Of a stretch of DNA of 64,000 nucleotides, positions 26,660 through 35,658 are shown piece by piece. The notes below the pieces were generated by a model that was not told where the DNA came from, made no database searches, and worked only from the letters and a program-made list of their open reading frames with translations. Position 1 is the stretch's first letter. The number at the start of each line of letters is the position of its first letter. Source of the stretch: Neolewinella aquimaris (GTDB taxonomy: Bacteria; Bacteroidota; Bacteroidia; Chitinophagales; Saprospiraceae); the NCBI RefSeq assembly GCF_014197245.1, contig NZ_JACIFF010000004.1:67548-131547 (forward strand), read 5' to 3'. The position numbers and the translations under genes are program-made.

Positions 26660-27843
26660 AGTGAGCGAAACGCCTGGTCCACCGGCACCACCCCAGCGGT
26701 GTTTTCCGTAAGCCTGCGGGCCCGCAACAGACTGGTACGCCGGTGCTCCGCGTAGTCCGGGTCGCCCTCTCTAAGCGAGTTCTCCGTGATGTAGTCGTTG
26801 TCGGCCCCGGCGTGCAGAAACCGCCCATTCTGGAGGTAAAACCCCACGTGAGTAATTCGTTCGCTCCCGTCGGCCCGGTGATTTCCGAAGAAAAGTAAAT
26901 CTCCCCGTTGCAACTGAGAGAAATTATCGTCCAGGGGCACCTCAATACCCGCGTGAACTTGCTGGCTCGCGTCACGGGGGATCACGTAGCCGTTCAGGTA
27001 GTAGGCGGTCTTGGTGAAGCCGCTGCAATCCATGGCCTTCGTGCTCGTTCCGCCCCACAGGTAGGGCTTTCCGACCTGTGCAAAGGCGGTTTCCAGTATG
27101 GCGTCGGTAGCTACTTTCACCGGTTTGGAGAGACTTTCGTAGGGTGCCAGGTCCGCAGTGGCCACCCAGCCGTGCCGTCCGTCGGGCAGGTAAACCTCGG
27201 TGAACCTACCCCGCTCTTCCCCCGTACGCCGGAGGATGTTCCCAGCCACGATTTCGGAGACGATGCGCCCGCCATCTGGCTCACTCATCACGGCACTCTG
27301 GGCGGGTACGCAGGTGCTGAGATCACCGTCAAACCAGGCGGAAATGGCATCCCGATCGAGACGGGTGAGGGCACCTTTTTCCAACCAGGCCAGGTAGCGA
27401 TCGGGGGTGCGGATGAAGAACCAGCCATCCTGCTGGTCGAGAACCTGCACGGGCGTGCCCATCAGGGCCTGAGAAGTTAGCTCCTGAGAATGACCGGGTT
27501 CGGTGCGGATGTTGGCGACCGAAACTCGGACCAGACCGTAAGCATCGTTGGTTTGTCCTGGCGTTAGGAGGGTAATGCTATCGACTACCCCCCGGTCTTC
27601 CCGAATGCGGTCGCTCAATAGTCTGTACACTTCGGGTACCGTGGTGTAGCCCCTTAGGATGAGTGAATTGTTGCGGGTGACTGCCTCAATCGCTACTCGA
27701 TCGGTGCGGCGATCGGGAGCGTAGGTGGTGCGGGTCTCCTCGAGCAGGCGGGTGTATTCCACCTCCTTTGCTGCGTACTCATCACCCGATTTACAGGAAA
27801 CACATATCAGGAGGATAAAAACAAAGATTTTTGGGTATTGCAT
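26635..27843 (-). CDS. SH3 and NlpC/P60 (C40) peptidase lipoprotein
   Basis: A 402-residue predicted lipoprotein (signal with lipobox ending VSC near residue 17) and cell-wall hydrolase. After an N-terminal region of unclear fold, two SH3b-like segments are seen (VRVSVANIRTEPGHSQELTSQ near 120, and a second ending GWVATADLAPYES). The C-terminal NlpC/P60 domain has the catalytic cysteine in YLWGGTSTKAMDCSGFTK near 280, the His in ERITHVGFYL near 340 and a further polar residue. It likely cleaves gamma-D-Glu-diamino acid bonds, as in YkfC-type enzymes. ATG 27843 gives the proper signal peptide. Confidence 0.88.
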   Translation of the reverse strand: MQYPKIFVFILLICVSCKSGDEYAAKEVEYTRLLEETRTTYAPDRRTDRVAIEAVTRNNSLILRGYTTVPEVYRLLSDRIREDRGVVDSITLLTPGQTNDAYGLVRVSVANIRTEPGHSQELTSQALMGTPVQVLDQQDGWFFIRTPDRYLAWLEKGALTRLDRDAISAWFDGDLSTCVPAQSAVMSEPDGGRIVSEIVAGNILRRTGEERGRFTEVYLPDGRHGWVATADLAPYESLSKPVKVATDAILETAFAQVGKPYLWGGTSTKAMDCSGFTKTAYYLNGYVIPRDASQQVHAGIEVPLDDNFSQLQRGDLLFFGNHRADGSERITHVGFYLQNGRFLHAGADNDYITENSLREGDPDYAEHRRTSLLRARRLTENTAGVVPVDQAFRSLYTKSSSR

Positions 27844-28017
27844 TGATTTAGGGGCTATTTTTGCTCGGGTGTACAACATTTGTGCACAGCGTTGTTGTTA
27901 ATGACGTAGCTTTTCACGGTTCTGGAGTTGGCTTCCGTTTTTAAGATTGGACTTGCATTCTAGCCTTTAGCCTTGCCTTCAACATTACCATTTGTTTTAA
28001 TCCTTTTCTATTTCATT

Positions 28018-28674
28018 ATGAATTTATTTGTTGCCCGGCTAAGCTGGGATACCGACGAAGATACCCTTCGTAACACCTTCAGCGCCTACGGCGAAGTTGA
28101 GTCGGTAAAAATCATCCTTGACCGGGAGACCGGTCGTTCCCGTGGCTTTGGTTTCGTTGAGATGCCTAGCGACGATGAAGCGCAGGCTGCCATAGAAGCG
28201 CTTGACCAAACTGACCTTGACGGTCGCACTATCGTTGTCAAAGAAAACGACCGCAAAGGCGGTGGTGGTGGCGGCGGCGGAGGCGGCTATGGCGGCGGAG
28301 GCGGCGGCGGTTACCGCGGTGGCGGTGGCGGCGGCGGTTACCGTGGCGGCGGAGGCAGCGGCGGTGGCGGTGGCTACCGTGGCGGCGGAGGCGGCAGCGG
28401 CGGAGGCGGCGGCTATGACCGTGGCGGACGCGGCGGCGGCGGAGGCGGCGGCTATGACCGTGGCGGACGCGGCGGCGGCGGAGGCGGCGGTTACGACCGT
28501 GGCGGACGCGGCGGCGGCGGAGGCGGCTACGACCGTGGCGGCTACAGTGGCGGCGGCGGAGGCGGCGGCTACGAGCGCAGCGGCTACGATCGCAGCAGCG
28601 ACGGCGGATCACGCTACGACCGGGGCAACCGGGGCGGCGGATACGACCGCGGCGGTGACCGTGACTTTGAATAG
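28018..28674 (+). CDS. RRM RNA-binding protein with Gly-rich tail
   Basis: A 218-residue protein: one RRM at about 1-80 with RNP2 LFVARL and RNP1 RGFGFVEM, then a tail of about 135 residues made of Gly runs and GGYDRGGRG repeats. It resembles cold-inducible bacterial Rbp proteins and plant/animal glycine-rich RNA chaperones. The repeats are near-identical at DNA level (28425-28545), so copy number may vary. ATG 28018 directly precedes RNP2; the longer frame adds a non-homologous hydrophobic leader. The upstream region (27880-28017) is unusually AT-rich and may hold the promoter. A strong terminator follows. Confidence 0.92.
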   Translation: MNLFVARLSWDTDEDTLRNTFSAYGEVESVKIILDRETGRSRGFGFVEMPSDDEAQAAIEALDQTDLDGRTIVVKENDRKGGGGGGGGGGYGGGGGGGYRGGGGGGGYRGGGGSGGGGGYRGGGGGSGGGGGYDRGGRGGGGGGGYDRGGRGGGGGGGYDRGGRGGGGGGYDRGGYSGGGGGGGYERSGYDRSSDGGSRYDRGNRGGGYDRGGDRDFE

Positions 28675-28780
28675 CACTAGTCAGCAAGATTAGCGGATGG
28701 GAGCATTCCCTCCACCGATCTTGCCGTTACAGAACTTAGCGACGTAAGATTGATTCCCAGTCTCCGTCGTTAAACCGATA

Positions 28781-28815
28781 AAGCCTTCCGATCACCCGAT
28801 CGGAGGGCTTTTCTT
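28781..28815 (+). terminator. Intrinsic terminator after the RRM gene
   Basis: AAGCCTTCCGATC and GATCGGAGGGCTT pair over 13 bp (one G-T) around an ACCC loop, followed by TTCTTATTCT. It lies about 105 bp past the RRM stop codon and 30 bp before the amylase gene. Confidence 0.85.
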
Positions 28816-28845
28816 ATTCTATCTTCGACCGACTAAAATTAGATC

Positions 28846-31800
28846 ATGCCAAGAATTTTACTCTGTACTCTACTCTTTTCTTTTTCCGTGCTCCAGGCCC
28901 AGATCGTCACCACCGACCCTGCGGTACCGGTGGCCGGGCAAGCCTTAACCATAACGTACGACGCTACCCAGGGCACGGCCGGACTACGGGATTGCAACTG
29001 TGATATATACTTGCACACCGGCGTCATCACGCCGGCCAGCACCCATTCCGGAGACTGGAAATTTGTGAAGACGGAGTGGGGAAAGGCCGAGCCCGACTGG
29101 AAACTCACCCCCGTCGCCGGCGAAGCAAACAAGTATACGTACACCTTCACGCCCACGGTGCGTCAGTACTACGGGGTGCCGGAGGAAACTGAAATTCAAA
29201 AAATCGCGCTGGTCTTCCGCGATGCTACGGGCGATCGGGAAGGAAAGGCAGCGGGAGGAACCGACATATTTATCGACGTGAGTAGCGGTAGCGCCCTGGA
29301 CCTAAACTTACTCGGCGACCCCGGCACCGATACCTACGCCCTCGGCAAGCCCCTGCCCATCACCGTCGGCACCACCGCAGATGCTACCATCAGTCTGTTC
29401 GACAACGACAGCCTCGTGGCTACGGCCACCGGAACCCAGCTGACGCATGACCTGCGTTTGCTCTCTCCCGGACAGCACACCGTTCGCGTCGAAGCGAAAA
29501 GTGGAGACCAGGTGGTAGCGGATTCCTTCAGCGTTGAGGCCGTGCTTGTCCTGGAAATTACCAGTCCGGTCAATTCGCCCGTATCCGCTACGGTAGGCGA
29601 TCGGTTCACTATTGCAGCCAATTCTTTCATCACCTCCGAGCTGCGAATTACCACGGGCGGGGAGGTCGTCAGCCAGGTCAACGCCTCCGAAATTTCCACC
29701 GAAGTGGTTCTTCCGGATGCCGCGGTAACTACCTATACCGTCACAGCTACTTACCAGGGGGAAACCACCCGGGCTGCGGTGACCTTCGTTACCGGACCGC
29801 CTGCCATCGCCGCTGTCCCGGAAGGTTTGAGCCCGGGAGCTACCCTGCTGGAGGATGGCGGCGTCAGTTTCCTGTTGCGGGCGCCGGGCAAGACGGACGT
29901 ATTCATCGTCGGCAACTTCAACAACTGGTCGCCAACCGCCGGCAGCCGCATGAACCGCAGTCCGGATGGCACCTCTTTTTGGTTGACCATCCCGGAAGAA
30001 GACCTGCCGTGCCAACCGCTCCTTTGCGACTCCGATCTGCTGTACCAGTACGCCATAGACGATCAGGGGCGTTTTGCCGACCCGTACAGCACCTTAGTGC
30101 TCGATCCGCAGAATGATCCCTTCATCACCGATGTGACTTTCGCCGACATTCCGAGCTACCCTACCGATGAGACGGAGGGGATCGTCAGTTGGGTCCGCCT
30201 GTTCCCGCCAGATTACGACTGGCAGGTGGATGAGTTCGAGCGGCCCGATCCGGAAAAGATGGTCGTGTACGAACTCCTTGTCCGCGATTTTCTGGCAAGC
30301 CACAGTTACCGGGAGCTGACCGATACCCTCGATTACCTCGACCGCCTCGGCATCAACACCATCGAGCTGATGCCCGTAAGCGAGTTCGAAGGAAACATCA
30401 GCTGGGGCTACAACGTGAGTTTTCATATGGCCCTGGATAAATACTACGGTACCCCGGAGGATCTCAAGGCTTTCGTAGACGCGGCCCACGCTCGGGGGAT
30501 CGCCGTGGTGCTCGATGTCGTCTACAACCACGCCTTCGGTCAGAGCCCCCTGATCCGGATGTGGCCCGGTACTCAGCCCTACGAGCCGGGCGCGGACAAT
30601 CCGTACGCCAACGTCACGGCCCGCCACCCCTTTAATGTCGGCTACGACCTGAACCACGAAAGTACCCTGACCCGGGAATACGTGAAAACCACCCTGGCTT
30701 ACTGGTTGGAGGAATTCCGGATCGACGGGTTCCGTTTCGACCTTAGCAAGGGTTTCACCCAAAATTTCAGTAACGACGTAGATGTCTGGAACGAGTACGA
30801 CGCTTCCCGCATCGCGATTCTGAAGGAATACGCCGATCTCGTCTGGTCCGTTAACGACGAAGCCTACGTCATCATGGAGCACCTCGGTGAGAGCCGCGAG
30901 GAGAACGAACTGGCCCAGTACGGCAACGGTATGTACTTCTGGTCGGGTTACCAGCCCCACGATGCCTACCTCGAAGCCTCCATGGGGTACAACGAAGGAT
31001 CGAAGTCAAACTTCAGTGACGTACTAGCAGTCAATCGTGGGTTCGATCAGCGTAGCCTGGTCGCCTACATGGAGAGCCACGACGAGGAACGCATGGTATA
31101 CAAGAACCGGGAGTTCGGCAACAGCAGCGGAAACTATAGCGTGAAGGATTTGCCGACTGCGCTGGAGCGGGCAGAACTGGCCAGCGCCTTCTTCTATACC
31201 CTCCCCGGCCCGAAGATGCTCTGGCAGTTTGGCGAGCTGGGCTACGACTACCCCATCAACTACTGTGCGGACGGCCGGGTAGACAACAGCTGCCGTACCG
31301 ACCCCAAACCGATCGTCTGGGAGTACCGCGACAATGCTGACCGCCAGGAGGTCTACCACACCATTGCCGATCTGCTCTACCTGCGCAATAACTACGACTA
31401 CTTTCACGGCAACGTGACCGCCTCCAACTTCAACGGCGCGGTGAAGTACGTCCACCTCGACAGCGACGACGGCCGGGCCGCTATCATCGGCAACTTCGGC
31501 GTTACCGGCGCGCAAGTCACCAATGCCGTTCCCACGACCGGTACCTGGTACGATTACTTCAACGGAGAATCCGTCACCTTTTCCGATCTGTCCGCCGGCA
31601 TCGATCTCGGTCCGGGTGAGTATCGGGTATACCTCTCCCAGGAAGTGGAGCGCAAGGGCGGCCGACTGAGCACGGCCACGAACGACGCCGCCGTTGCCCG
31701 CCTGTTCTTCAGCGTCTTCCCCAATCCGACCAGCGGTACCCTGCACACCACCTTCACCCTGGAACGCAGCTCCGAGGTAAACGTGGTCCTAATGGATCTG

Positions 31801-31950
31801 CTGGGTCGTCCGGTCCATCAACTGTTCAGTGGCGCCCTTTCGGCGGGTGATCACCGGCTCGATACGACGCTGAGCGTCCCTGCGGGCAGTTATTTTCTCC
31901 GGATCACCGACGGCAGCACTTCCGCCGTTCGCCCATTGGTTGTCCGGTAA
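28846..31950 (+). CDS. Secreted GH13 alpha-amylase-family protein with T9SS domain
   Basis: A 1034-residue exported glycoside hydrolase. Order: signal peptide (about 1-18), an N-terminal beta domain, Ig-like segments, a CBM48-like domain (FIVGNFNNWSPTAGSRM near 355), the GH13 barrel and a C-terminal type IX secretion sorting domain (FFSVFPNPTSG onward, last 80 residues). Catalytic residues are D632 in DGFRFDLS, E678 in VIMEHLGE and D746 in SHDEERM; LDVVYNHAFG is conserved region I. It is expected to hydrolyse alpha-1,4-glucans at the cell surface; CBM48 leaves branching or debranching activity open. Confidence 0.93.
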   Translation: MPRILLCTLLFSFSVLQAQIVTTDPAVPVAGQALTITYDATQGTAGLRDCNCDIYLHTGVITPASTHSGDWKFVKTEWGKAEPDWKLTPVAGEANKYTYTFTPTVRQYYGVPEETEIQKIALVFRDATGDREGKAAGGTDIFIDVSSGSALDLNLLGDPGTDTYALGKPLPITVGTTADATISLFDNDSLVATATGTQLTHDLRLLSPGQHTVRVEAKSGDQVVADSFSVEAVLVLEITSPVNSPVSATVGDRFTIAANSFITSELRITTGGEVVSQVNASEISTEVVLPDAAVTTYTVTATYQGETTRAAVTFVTGPPAIAAVPEGLSPGATLLEDGGVSFLLRAPGKTDVFIVGNFNNWSPTAGSRMNRSPDGTSFWLTIPEEDLPCQPLLCDSDLLYQYAIDDQGRFADPYSTLVLDPQNDPFITDVTFADIPSYPTDETEGIVSWVRLFPPDYDWQVDEFERPDPEKMVVYELLVRDFLASHSYRELTDTLDYLDRLGINTIELMPVSEFEGNISWGYNVSFHMALDKYYGTPEDLKAFVDAAHARGIAVVLDVVYNHAFGQSPLIRMWPGTQPYEPGADNPYANVTARHPFNVGYDLNHESTLTREYVKTTLAYWLEEFRIDGFRFDLSKGFTQNFSNDVDVWNEYDASRIAILKEYADLVWSVNDEAYVIMEHLGESREENELAQYGNGMYFWSGYQPHDAYLEASMGYNEGSKSNFSDVLAVNRGFDQRSLVAYMESHDEERMVYKNREFGNSSGNYSVKDLPTALERAELASAFFYTLPGPKMLWQFGELGYDYPINYCADGRVDNSCRTDPKPIVWEYRDNADRQEVYHTIADLLYLRNNYDYFHGNVTASNFNGAVKYVHLDSDDGRAAIIGNFGVTGAQVTNAVPTTGTWYDYFNGESVTFSDLSAGIDLGPGEYRVYLSQEVERKGGRLSTATNDAAVARLFFSVFPNPTSGTLHTTFTLERSSEVNVVLMDLLGRPVHQLFSGALSAGDHRLDTTLSVPAGSYFLRITDGSTSAVRPLVVR

Positions 31951-31956
31951 ACAAGA

Positions 31957-31988
31957 ATGCCCCGGCTTCCTACTGGAAGTCGGGGCAT
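31957..31988. terminator. Terminator hairpin between amylase and tmRNA
   Basis: ATGCCCCGGCTTCC pairs with GGAAGTCGGGGCAT (one mismatch-type G-T) around TACT. Placed 7 bp after the amylase stop and 12 bp before the 3' end of the oppositely oriented tmRNA, it can serve both. Confidence 0.8.
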
Positions 31989-31999
31989 CTTATACGGGG

Positions 32000-32369
32000 T
32001 GGAGGCGGCGAGAGTCGAACTCGCGTCCAGCGAAAGCGCAAGGCAGCTTTCTACATGCTTATTTACCAATCGAATTTTCGAGCACCGGGTAAGTATGGTA
32101 ACCCACTCATTCGGTGCCTTAGATCCTTAATCTCGCTCACGACTCAGATCAGGGTCGCGGGCCAGCCCGAGGGGGTGATGATATGCGGCGCGGTGTGTAT
32201 CAGGCGTCAACCACACGGCACATTTAGACAGCTAAACTGAGTTTAGGCTGCCATAGCATAGCTGGGAGTGCCAACTAAAGAGTCAATCGTTATTTTTTAC
32301 GGAGTAACCAATCATGCTCCGGCATGCTTACTACAAAGCTTACTTCCCTGTCGATTCCGGTACGCCCCC
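32000..32369 (-). ncRNA. ssrA: tmRNA (10Sa RNA)
   Basis: A one-piece tmRNA of about 370 nt that rescues stalled ribosomes. The tRNA-like ends pair (5' GGGGGCG with 3' CGCCTCC, discriminator A, CCA not encoded). The 5' end has the hallmark CCGGAATCGACAGGG and the 3' end GGACGCGAGTTCGACTCTCGCC (T-arm). The tag frame is preceded by TTTAGTT as in other tmRNAs. Plus-strand open frames here are artefacts. Confidence 0.95.
32243..32272 (-). other. tmRNA tag reading frame, (A)GTPSYAMAA
   Basis: The resume codon GGC starts Gly-Thr-Pro-Ser-Tyr-Ala-Met-Ala-Ala-stop (TAA at 32243-32245). The ending YAMAA differs from the usual YALAA by one residue and is still a plausible ClpXP degron. Confidence 0.85.
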
Positions 32370-32442
32370 GTTGGAGCTCAGCGATGGGTATATGCTGACC
32401 TTCTCGACGTAAACGCGGAGAGGTATGGGTAAGTTCTCGGTA

Positions 32443-32558
32443 GAGTGAATTATTGAAATGGTGAATTAGTGAGTTGTTGAATTGGTGAGTTGTCGCACTG
32501 ACCAAACGCACTAATTCAACAACTCAACAATTCAACAACTCACCAACTCACCCCTTCA
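32443..32558. repeat. 8-bp-period inverted repeat after the FAH-family gene
   Basis: The left arm runs as GTGAATTA, TTGAAATG, GTGAATTA, GTGAGTTG, TTGAATTG, GTGAGTTG; the right arm as CACTAATT, CAACAACT, CAACAATT, CAACAACT, CACCAACT, CACCCCTT. The arms are imperfect complements. The right edge includes the TGA stop codon of the FAH-family gene (32556-32558). It ends about 75 bp from the 5' end of tmRNA. Confidence 0.78.
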
Positions 32559-33182
32559 CTTCACCCTCGTCCGCAGCATTTCCCGTTTTCCTTCCTTCGT
32601 CCACAGGTAGCCGACCAACTCATCCTCTACGGCTAGCGAGCCAACGCCTTCGGGAGTGCCGGTGAAGATCAGATCGCCCTTCTGCAGGCGGAAAAATTTG
32701 CTCACGTAGCAGATGAGTTCCGTGATCGAAAAGATCATGTTCCGGCTGTGACCGTGTTGGACTTCCTCCCCATTCTTCTCGAGGGAGAATTCGATGTCGT
32801 CGGTATCGGGCAGGGCAGCGGGAGCAATGAATTCGGCGGAGAGCGGAGCGGAGTGGTCAAAGGCCTTGGCGATCTCCCAGGGTTGGCCCTTTTCCTTGCA
32901 TTTTTGCTGGAGGTCACGGGCGGTCAGGTCGAGCCCCAGTCCGATGGAATCGACGTAGTCCAGTGCAAATTGCGGTTGTACGTGCCGTCCGTTCTTGGCA
33001 ATCTTTACCACCACCTCGACCTCGTAGTGGATGTCTTTGCTAAACTCCGGATAGTAAAACGGCTTACCGTTGGCCAGCACGGCGGAGCCAGGCTTCATGA
33101 ACACGATGGGCTCGTCGGGGCGGGCGTTGCCGAGCTCGGCGGCGTGGGCGGCGTAGTTGCGGCCGATGCAGATGATTTTCAA
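32556..33182 (-). CDS. Fumarylacetoacetate hydrolase family protein
   Basis: A 208-residue FAH-fold enzyme of the small YcgM type, which act as acylpyruvate or oxaloacetate-related hydrolases, tautomerases or decarboxylases. The KIICIGRNYAAHAAELG start, metal-binding E-x-E in HYEVEVVVKI, GLDLTARDLQ, and the C-terminal FTGTPEGVGSL block are all present. The longest frame runs to 33485 but its first 100 residues are translation of a repeat tract (NPSF-type peptides); the only start before KIICIG is TTG 33182, directly behind that tract. The missing leader is like that of lpxB. Confidence 0.88.
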   Translation of the reverse strand: MKIICIGRNYAAHAAELGNARPDEPIVFMKPGSAVLANGKPFYYPEFSKDIHYEVEVVVKIAKNGRHVQPQFALDYVDSIGLGLDLTARDLQQKCKEKGQPWEIAKAFDHSAPLSAEFIAPAALPDTDDIEFSLEKNGEEVQHGHSRNMIFSITELICYVSKFFRLQKGDLIFTGTPEGVGSLAVEDELVGYLWTKEGKREMLRTRVK

Positions 33183-33273
33183 GGGGGGAGGGGATTGAGG
33201 GATTGAAGGGGTGAAGGGTTGAGGGAAAGAAGGATTGAAGGGGGGAAGGAATGAGGGATTGAGGGGTCGAGGG
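33183..33273. repeat. Purine-rich 8-bp-period tract between FAH and purC
   Basis: On the plus strand it reads GAGGGATT, GAAGGGGT, GAAGGGTT, GAGGGAAA, GAAGGATT and similar octamers. It fills the whole gap from the FAH start codon (33180-33182) to the purC stop codon (33274-33276). Confidence 0.8.
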
Positions 33274-34221
33274 TTAGGCCGGTTTCCAGCTGGTGGTGGC
33301 GAGGTTGTTGGCGATACGGGCTTCGATGTTGGTGGTGTCGGCGGGTGCGAAGGGTTTGCCGGTGATGAGCTCGTAGAGTTCGGTGTAGCGCTGGGTGACG
33401 CTGTGGACGAAATCGTCGGGCATGTCGGGCATGGTTTGTCCTTCAAGGCCGCGGAAGTCGTGGGCCATGAGCCATTCGCGGACAAACTCTTTGCTCAGCT
33501 GCTTTTGGTGTTCACCGCGCTGCTGCCGTTCGGCGTATCCGTCGGCGTAGAAGTAGCGGCTGGAATCGGGGGTGTGGATCTCGTCGATGAGGTAGACTTC
33601 GCCGTCGAGGAGGCCGAACTCGTACTTGGTGTCGACCAGGATGAGGCCCCGCTCGGCGGCCATGGCGGTCCCGCGGGAAAAGAGTCGACGGGTGTACTCT
33701 TCTAATTTGGCATATACCTCTGGCGAGACAATGCCCCGCGACAGGATGTCTTCCCGACTGATGTCTTCATCGTGGCCCTCCTCCGCCTTCGTGGCCGGCG
33801 TGATGATGGGTTCCGGGAAGGCGTCGGCTTCCTTCATTCCTTCCGGCATGGGTACCCCGCAGAGGGTTCGACGGCCGGCAGCGTATTCGCGCCATCCGTG
33901 GCCTACCAGGTAGCCCCGAATTACCATTTCCACGGGGATGGGAGTACAGGCCTTACCGACGGCGACGTTGGGATCGGGATTGCTCTCCAGCCAGTTCGGG
34001 CAGATGTCGCGGGTGGCGTGGAGAAAGTGTGCGGCGATCTGATTGAGGATTTGCCCCTTATGCGGGATGGCCCGCGGCAGCACGTGATCGAAGGAGCTGA
34101 TGCGGTCGCTGGCGACCATCAGCAGCCGATCGCCGCGGCGGTACACGTCGCGCACCTTTCCCCGGTAGAGGTCCGCAGGTGGGTCGAAGGTAAAGTTGGT
34201 TTCGCGGAGGGCATCGGACAT
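33274..34221 (-). CDS. purC: Phosphoribosylaminoimidazole-succinocarboxamide synthase
   Basis: A 315-residue SAICAR synthetase that joins CAIR with aspartate and ATP in purine synthesis. Motifs: [28 protein letters not shown] near residues 18-45, [22 protein letters not shown] near 105, the EITxPTxK-type block ([16 protein letters not shown] near 143) and [27 protein letters not shown] near 195. Length matches the longer eukaryote-like/Bacteroidota form. ATG 34221 fits the family N-terminus. It sits downstream of raiA on the same strand, with a hairpin between them. Confidence 0.95.
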   Translation of the reverse strand: MSDALRETNFTFDPPADLYRGKVRDVYRRGDRLLMVASDRISSFDHVLPRAIPHKGQILNQIAAHFLHATRDICPNWLESNPDPNVAVGKACTPIPVEMVIRGYLVGHGWREYAAGRRTLCGVPMPEGMKEADAFPEPIITPATKAEEGHDEDISREDILSRGIVSPEVYAKLEEYTRRLFSRGTAMAAERGLILVDTKYEFGLLDGEVYLIDEIHTPDSSRYFYADGYAERQQRGEHQKQLSKEFVREWLMAHDFRGLEGQTMPDMPDDFVHSVTQRYTELYELITGKPFAPADTTNIEARIANNLATTSWKPA

Positions 34222-34293
34222 GGGGAACGGTCTTTGCGGCAATATTACAGGTTTTGGCGGATTGCGTTGCTCCTGCGTTCCCGCCCAACGTAA

Positions 34294-34327
34294 CGAGGGG
34301 CTCCGCCGCAAGCGACGGAACCCCTCG
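34294..34327 (-). terminator. Hairpin downstream of raiA
   Basis: CGAGGGGCTCCG pairs with CGGAACCCCTCG, giving a GC-rich stem-loop 26 bp past the raiA stop codon. No clear T-run follows on the minus strand, so termination is likely but not certain. Confidence 0.65.
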
Positions 34328-34353
34328 GGTGGCTTCGGATAAGGAAGCTATGC

Positions 34354-34650
34354 TTAGTGGGAGGTTACCTTCTCCTTGTGTTTTTTGATCTGCCGGCGCA
34401 GGGCTTCGGTGACTTCGGCGGTGGCGCGTTCGATGCTCTCGTCGGTGTGGGTGGCGAACAAGTCATTGCCGGGGATGGCCAGGCGAATTTCGACGGTGTA
34501 GCCGTTGGTGGCACTGCCGTCGTCCTCCTTCACGAACACTTCCGCCCGCTCGATGCGGTCGTAGTACGTTTCGAGTTTGTTCACCTTCTCGTTGATGACG
34601 TTTTTGGTCGTCTCGGAAAGCTCGGAGGATTTGTTGATGATAACCTGCAT
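34354..34650 (-). CDS. raiA: Ribosome hibernation-promoting factor, HPF/RaiA
   Basis: A 98-residue short HPF/YfiA-family protein that binds the 30S decoding site under stress. It shows the beta-alpha-beta fold with VNKLETYYDRIERAEVFVKED (about 24-44), the GYTVEIRLAIPGNDLFATHTDESI strand-helix (about 51-74) and a basic C-terminal helix (RRQIKKHKEK). ATG 34650 is the family start; the longer frame from 34767 adds unrelated residues. It lacks the C-terminal dimerisation domain of long HPF. It is divergent from the following hydrolase. Confidence 0.93.
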   Translation of the reverse strand: MQVIINKSSELSETTKNVINEKVNKLETYYDRIERAEVFVKEDDGSATNGYTVEIRLAIPGNDLFATHTDESIERATAEVTEALRRQIKKHKEKVTSH

Positions 34651-34767
34651 GGATGCTTGGTTTTGGTGATACAAAAGAAGGTAAGCCGGCATTGACCTAC
34701 CTTGCGGCGGCTTATTACAAGCCCGCCGTGCAGGTCTAACCACCCGGCCGGCAGTTTCGTTCGCCAA

Positions 34768-35658
34768 ATGGCCATGTCAGCACCAAGCCTTTCGTTTACT
34801 TCCTACGCCCACCACCGGATCGCCAGCCTCGCTTACCGCAACAGCGCGGCGGATCGCCTGCCCGTGGTGTGGATACACGGACTCACGGCAAGCCTTAATT
34901 TCTGGGAAAGCGCGATGTACGACGAGGTCCGCAACCACCGCGAATGGTTCTCCCTCAGCCTGCCGCTTCACCACCCTAGCACCTACGCCGGAAAATTTTC
35001 CGCCGACAGCCTGGACGAAACTATTTTTGCCGAACTCGTCGCCCGCCCGATCGCCGAACTTATCCCCAGCAGTAAATTTCACCTCGTAGGCTACTCCCTG
35101 GGAGGTTTCGCCTGCCTGAATTACGCGGCCAAGTATCCCGACCGCGTCGCCTCGGTGATCAGCATTGGCGGATTCATGACCGGCCGGGCCCGCGGACTCG
35201 AGGGCGTGCTGCAATTTTTTGCGCAGGGACACCTACTCCGCAAGGCGCTTTTCCACACGAGTTGGTGGGTGATGCAACGTCACGTGATCTTCCTGAAGAT
35301 GGCGACCATGTTTTACGCTCGTAAGTGGAAACAGTTGTTGAGCTACCCGCCGCTCGATCCGACCCTGCGTGATATTTTCCCCGACGTGCGGCGACATTCC
35401 ATCTCCGGTCAACGGGCCCTGTTTCGCTACCTGCTCGAGATGAATTTGATGGATGAGATCGACGACATTCACCTTCCCGTGCTCGTTGTTGCCGGTGACC
35501 GGGATCCGATCATACCGTATGCTCACCAGCGGGAGTACGCCAAACGGCTCGGAAACGCCACCTTCCTTTCCCTGCCGGGGGTTGGCCACGTAGCCTTCGC
35601 CGAAGCGCCCCGGGAGTTTGAGGAGGCGATTCTTAATTGGCTAGCTCGATACGACTAA
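34768..35658 (+). CDS. Alpha/beta hydrolase
   Basis: A 296-residue alpha/beta-hydrolase. Visible elements: oxyanion region WIHGLTASLNFWES near residue 35, nucleophile elbow VGYSLGGFACLNYAAKYPDRV near 99, acid in VVAGDRDPIIP near 237, and His in PGVGHVAFAEAP near 270. A MenH- or lipase-like role is possible; substrate unknown. Position 34768 or 34774 may be the true start. It ends with a 26-bp convergent overlap with sbcC. Confidence 0.83.
   Translation: MAMSAPSLSFTSYAHHRIASLAYRNSAADRLPVVWIHGLTASLNFWESAMYDEVRNHREWFSLSLPLHHPSTYAGKFSADSLDETIFAELVARPIAELIPSSKFHLVGYSLGGFACLNYAAKYPDRVASVISIGGFMTGRARGLEGVLQFFAQGHLLRKALFHTSWWVMQRHVIFLKMATMFYARKWKQLLSYPPLDPTLRDIFPDVRRHSISGQRALFRYLLEMNLMDEIDDIHLPVLVVAGDRDPIIPYAHQREYAKRLGNATFLSLPGVGHVAFAEAPREFEEAILNWLARYD

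Noticed and set aside
28202-28693. Ala-rich and Arg-rich frames over the RRM gene
   Set aside because: Alternative frames of GGC/GGN repeats.
32055-32240. 61-codon frame
   Set aside because: Lies inside tmRNA.
33183-33485. Long N-terminal extension of the FAH-family protein
   Set aside because: It is translation of the 8-bp-period tract and of purC antisense, with no signal peptide or domain.
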